Position numbers and translations under genes: made by a program. This document shows positions 29,143 to 30,610 of a stretch of DNA of 30,610 bases, piece by piece. Source of the DNA: CAYUPY01 sp964446595 (lineage in GTDB: Bacteria; Patescibacteriota; Dojkabacteria; J137; JAEUSD01); contig CAYUPY010000008.1 of assembly GCA_964446595.1 (NCBI GenBank), forward strand, positions 1 through 30,610, written 5' to 3'. Positions within the stretch are counted from its first letter, which is position 1. Every line of letters begins with the position of its first letter. Below the pieces are notes generated by a model. The model saw only the letters and a list, made by a program, of their open reading frames with translations. It made no database searches and had not been told where the DNA came from.

Positions 29143-30610
29143 TTATGCCTCTATTGGTGTTTTGCTAACCAGCAGAGGATTTTTGGGACTGTTTGTGGCC
29201 CCGGCTATCTCGTTCACAGTTAAGTGTTGCACTACCTCCATGCCCTGCTCGACGATAAGATCTTTTAGGCCTGCAAGGGTATAGCGCAGCAGATGCATGG
29301 CCATTGGCTCTCCTGAGCAAATATAAGCACCTCCGGAGAAGGAAAGTGTTTTTCTTGCTTCATTGTGTAAGAGTTTTAGTTCACCAGTCTCTGGATCAGT
29401 ATTAAGATACCGATAGGGATTAACTACTAAAGGATCACGGAAGTTTTTGGGGTCTCTATTCATACGCGCAAAATCTAGGGAGATCGTGCTGCCAGCGGGC
29501 AAATCAAATAGTTCCACAAAATTCTGAGGCAAAGCCATGCCATCCATATAGAGATGATAAGCTACAATGTTATCATTGCTATCTAGTTCTCCTATTATCT
29601 TTGTGTCTACAAGCATTTCACGTTGATTGTAAGAAATTACCATATTTAATCGCAATGCTTCATATATAACTGCATCAACGTAGGCAATTGCACTCTTGTC
29701 TATAGGGTTTTCCTTCAGTTTATCTAGATAACCGCTGAGTTCAAGAAAGAGATCGGGATTGGAGTTTTTAATACTTATGAATTGATCTAAAAGGATTTGC
29801 ATTGCTAAGCCGGTTGTTTCCACTCCAGCGACTGATGCGAATAGACTATCTGAGGCCTTAGCAATCTGAGTCTCATCTAAATTTGGATTTCCTTTCTCAT
29901 CCAAAATAGGGTTGTCTGTGAAGTATGTCGATATTTTTACAAGTAAAGAATCTGTGTTGTCGCTAGCAACTTGTTCATCAAGTATGTTCAGCAGACCTTG
30001 TAAAACACTAGGTTTCTGGAATGTCGCATAATAAATAATTTGAAGTACTGACTTAGCTATAGGAGGAGTAATATTTAGAGCCTTTAGCGCTGGTTCGACA
30101 ATCTCATGCAGTTTTTCGAACAACTCTGAATCGGGGTCAATACCAAATAGCATACCCAAAACCATTGCGCGATTATAATCGTGCAAGCAACTACCAAAGT
30201 CAAAGGTTTCTGGAGCATTACGTAGTGCGGTTGTTAGTCTTTTCAGTGCTTTTTGTTGGATTTCCAGGAATTCCGCTCTCTTTGGGTGAGAGAGTCGGGC
30301 TAGGTTTACAACCTCACGCACTACAGCCTTCCTTTCCCTACGCATTCGCATTTCCTTTTCAGGGCCTCCGTGTGCTTTGAGGGTGGCGAAAATCTTTCCT
30401 AACAGTGCCTCAAACAATAATTTTGTGTCGCTGGAACGCACACAGTTTTCGTTGCTAATTATTTTTTGGGCTAAGGATCCATCTGTAGTACAAAGACCTC
30501 TCGCCAAGGGAGAGTGGATAAAATAAAACCGTGCCTCTGATTCTAAGTATTCTTCAAGGGTCTCGACTAGATAACTAGACGTCAAAAGTTTAGAATCTAG
30601 TAATGATAGG
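29143..30610 (-). CDS. Cytochrome P450 (5' end beyond window)
   Basis: Heme-thiolate monooxygenase family. Numbering from an in-frame TTG at 30585: the I-helix oxygen motif AGVETT (253-258), ExxR (E309-R312 in YEALRLN), NRDPKNFRDPLVVNPYRYL (the PERF region, 376-394) and the heme loop FSGGAYICSG (416-425) with ligand C423. All core motifs are intact. The stretch between ExxR and the PERF region is about 30 residues longer than usual (322-365). There is no N-terminal membrane helix in the visible part, as in soluble bacterial P450s. The frame is still open at 30610, so the true start probably lies outside. Substrate and family number cannot be told. No ferredoxin or reductase gene is in the window. 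Possibly acquired by transfer. Confidence 0.9.
   Translation of the reverse strand, partial: LSLLDSKLLTSSYLVETLEEYLESEARFYFIHSPLARGLCTTDGSLAQKIISNENCVRSSDTKLLFEALLGKIFATLKAHGGPEKEMRMRRERKAVVREVVNLARLSHPKRAEFLEIQQKALKRLTTALRNAPETFDFGSCLHDYNRAMVLGMLFGIDPDSELFEKLHEIVEPALKALNITPPIAKSVLQIIYYATFQKPSVLQGLLNILDEQVASDNTDSLLVKISTYFTDNPILDEKGNPNLDETQIAKASDSLFASVAGVETTGLAMQILLDQFISIKNSNPDLFLELSGYLDKLKENPIDKSAIAYVDAVIYEALRLNMVISYNQREMLVDTKIIGELDSNDNIVAYHLYMDGMALPQNFVELFDLPAGSTISLDFARMNRDPKNFRDPLVVNPYRYLNTDPETGELKLLHNEARKTLSFSGGAYICSGEPMAMHLLRYTLAGLKDLIVEQGMEVVQHLTVNEIAGATNSPKNPLLVSKTPIEA

Overview
The window is an AT-rich, gene-dense bacterial chromosome segment. The best guess is a member of the Patescibacteria / Candidate Phyla Radiation (CPR) or a similarly streamlined monoderm lineage. 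The reasons are short gaps and many overlapping genes, a type IV pilus locus with no PilP or PilQ (so no outer-membrane secretin), stripped-down versions of several proteins (a short DNA polymerase III delta' subunit, cysteine-free L32, PilB and PilD), and few Shine-Dalgarno sequences. TGA acts as a normal stop (end of pilN), which argues against the Gracilibacteria/Absconditabacteria code. No rRNA, tRNA, insertion sequence or CRISPR array was recognised, so finer placement is not possible.

Layout. Positions 1-757 carry no convincing gene, but hold hairpins, a possible pseudoknot and a possible minus-strand terminator. From 6642 down to 758 the minus strand carries holB-like delta', a four-helix membrane protein, gyrB and gyrA. 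A 14-bp perfect inverted repeat brackets the gyrB -10 element and its start codon. Diverging from this block, 6714-18443 (+) is one long type IV pilus locus: pilB, pilT, pilC, major pilin, pilD, three minor pilin-like genes, a PilX-like gene, pilM, pilN, pilO. Together they give extension and retraction motors, the platform, the prepilin peptidase, the fibre, a possible tip complex and the inner alignment complex. PilB and especially PilT carry long Gln/Pro-rich N-terminal extensions.

From 21104 down to 18427 (-) lies an information-processing operon: rsmD, rpmF, nusB, rnc, rpsP, khpA. It converges on pilO with overlapping 3' ends. A small membrane protein gene (21127, +) diverges from it. 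Next come a SPOUT methyltransferase, uppP, recG and, ahead of recG, an unlisted 39-residue membrane protein, all on the minus strand. A GT28-type glycolipid glycosyltransferase (25109, +) converges on glyA (27596, -). glyA shares back-to-back -10 hexamers with a gene for an anchored extracytoplasmic protein (27625, +). A CoA-binding protein follows (28604, -).

The right end (28605-30610) looks accessory. It contains a frameshifted 70-residue putative helix-turn-helix gene, paired dyad-like direct repeats next to its start, a 14-bp palindrome, and a cytochrome P450 running off the window edge. A P450 is a surprising gene for such a reduced genome.

A recurring signal is a -10 hexamer lying 5-6 nt before the start codon (39-aa ORF, uppP, glyA, yccU-like, pilX-like, nusB, pilC, 21127). 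This is the spacing expected for leaderless mRNAs. The major pilin differs: it has a textbook TTGACA-N17-TATTAT promoter and a leader of roughly 40 nt.
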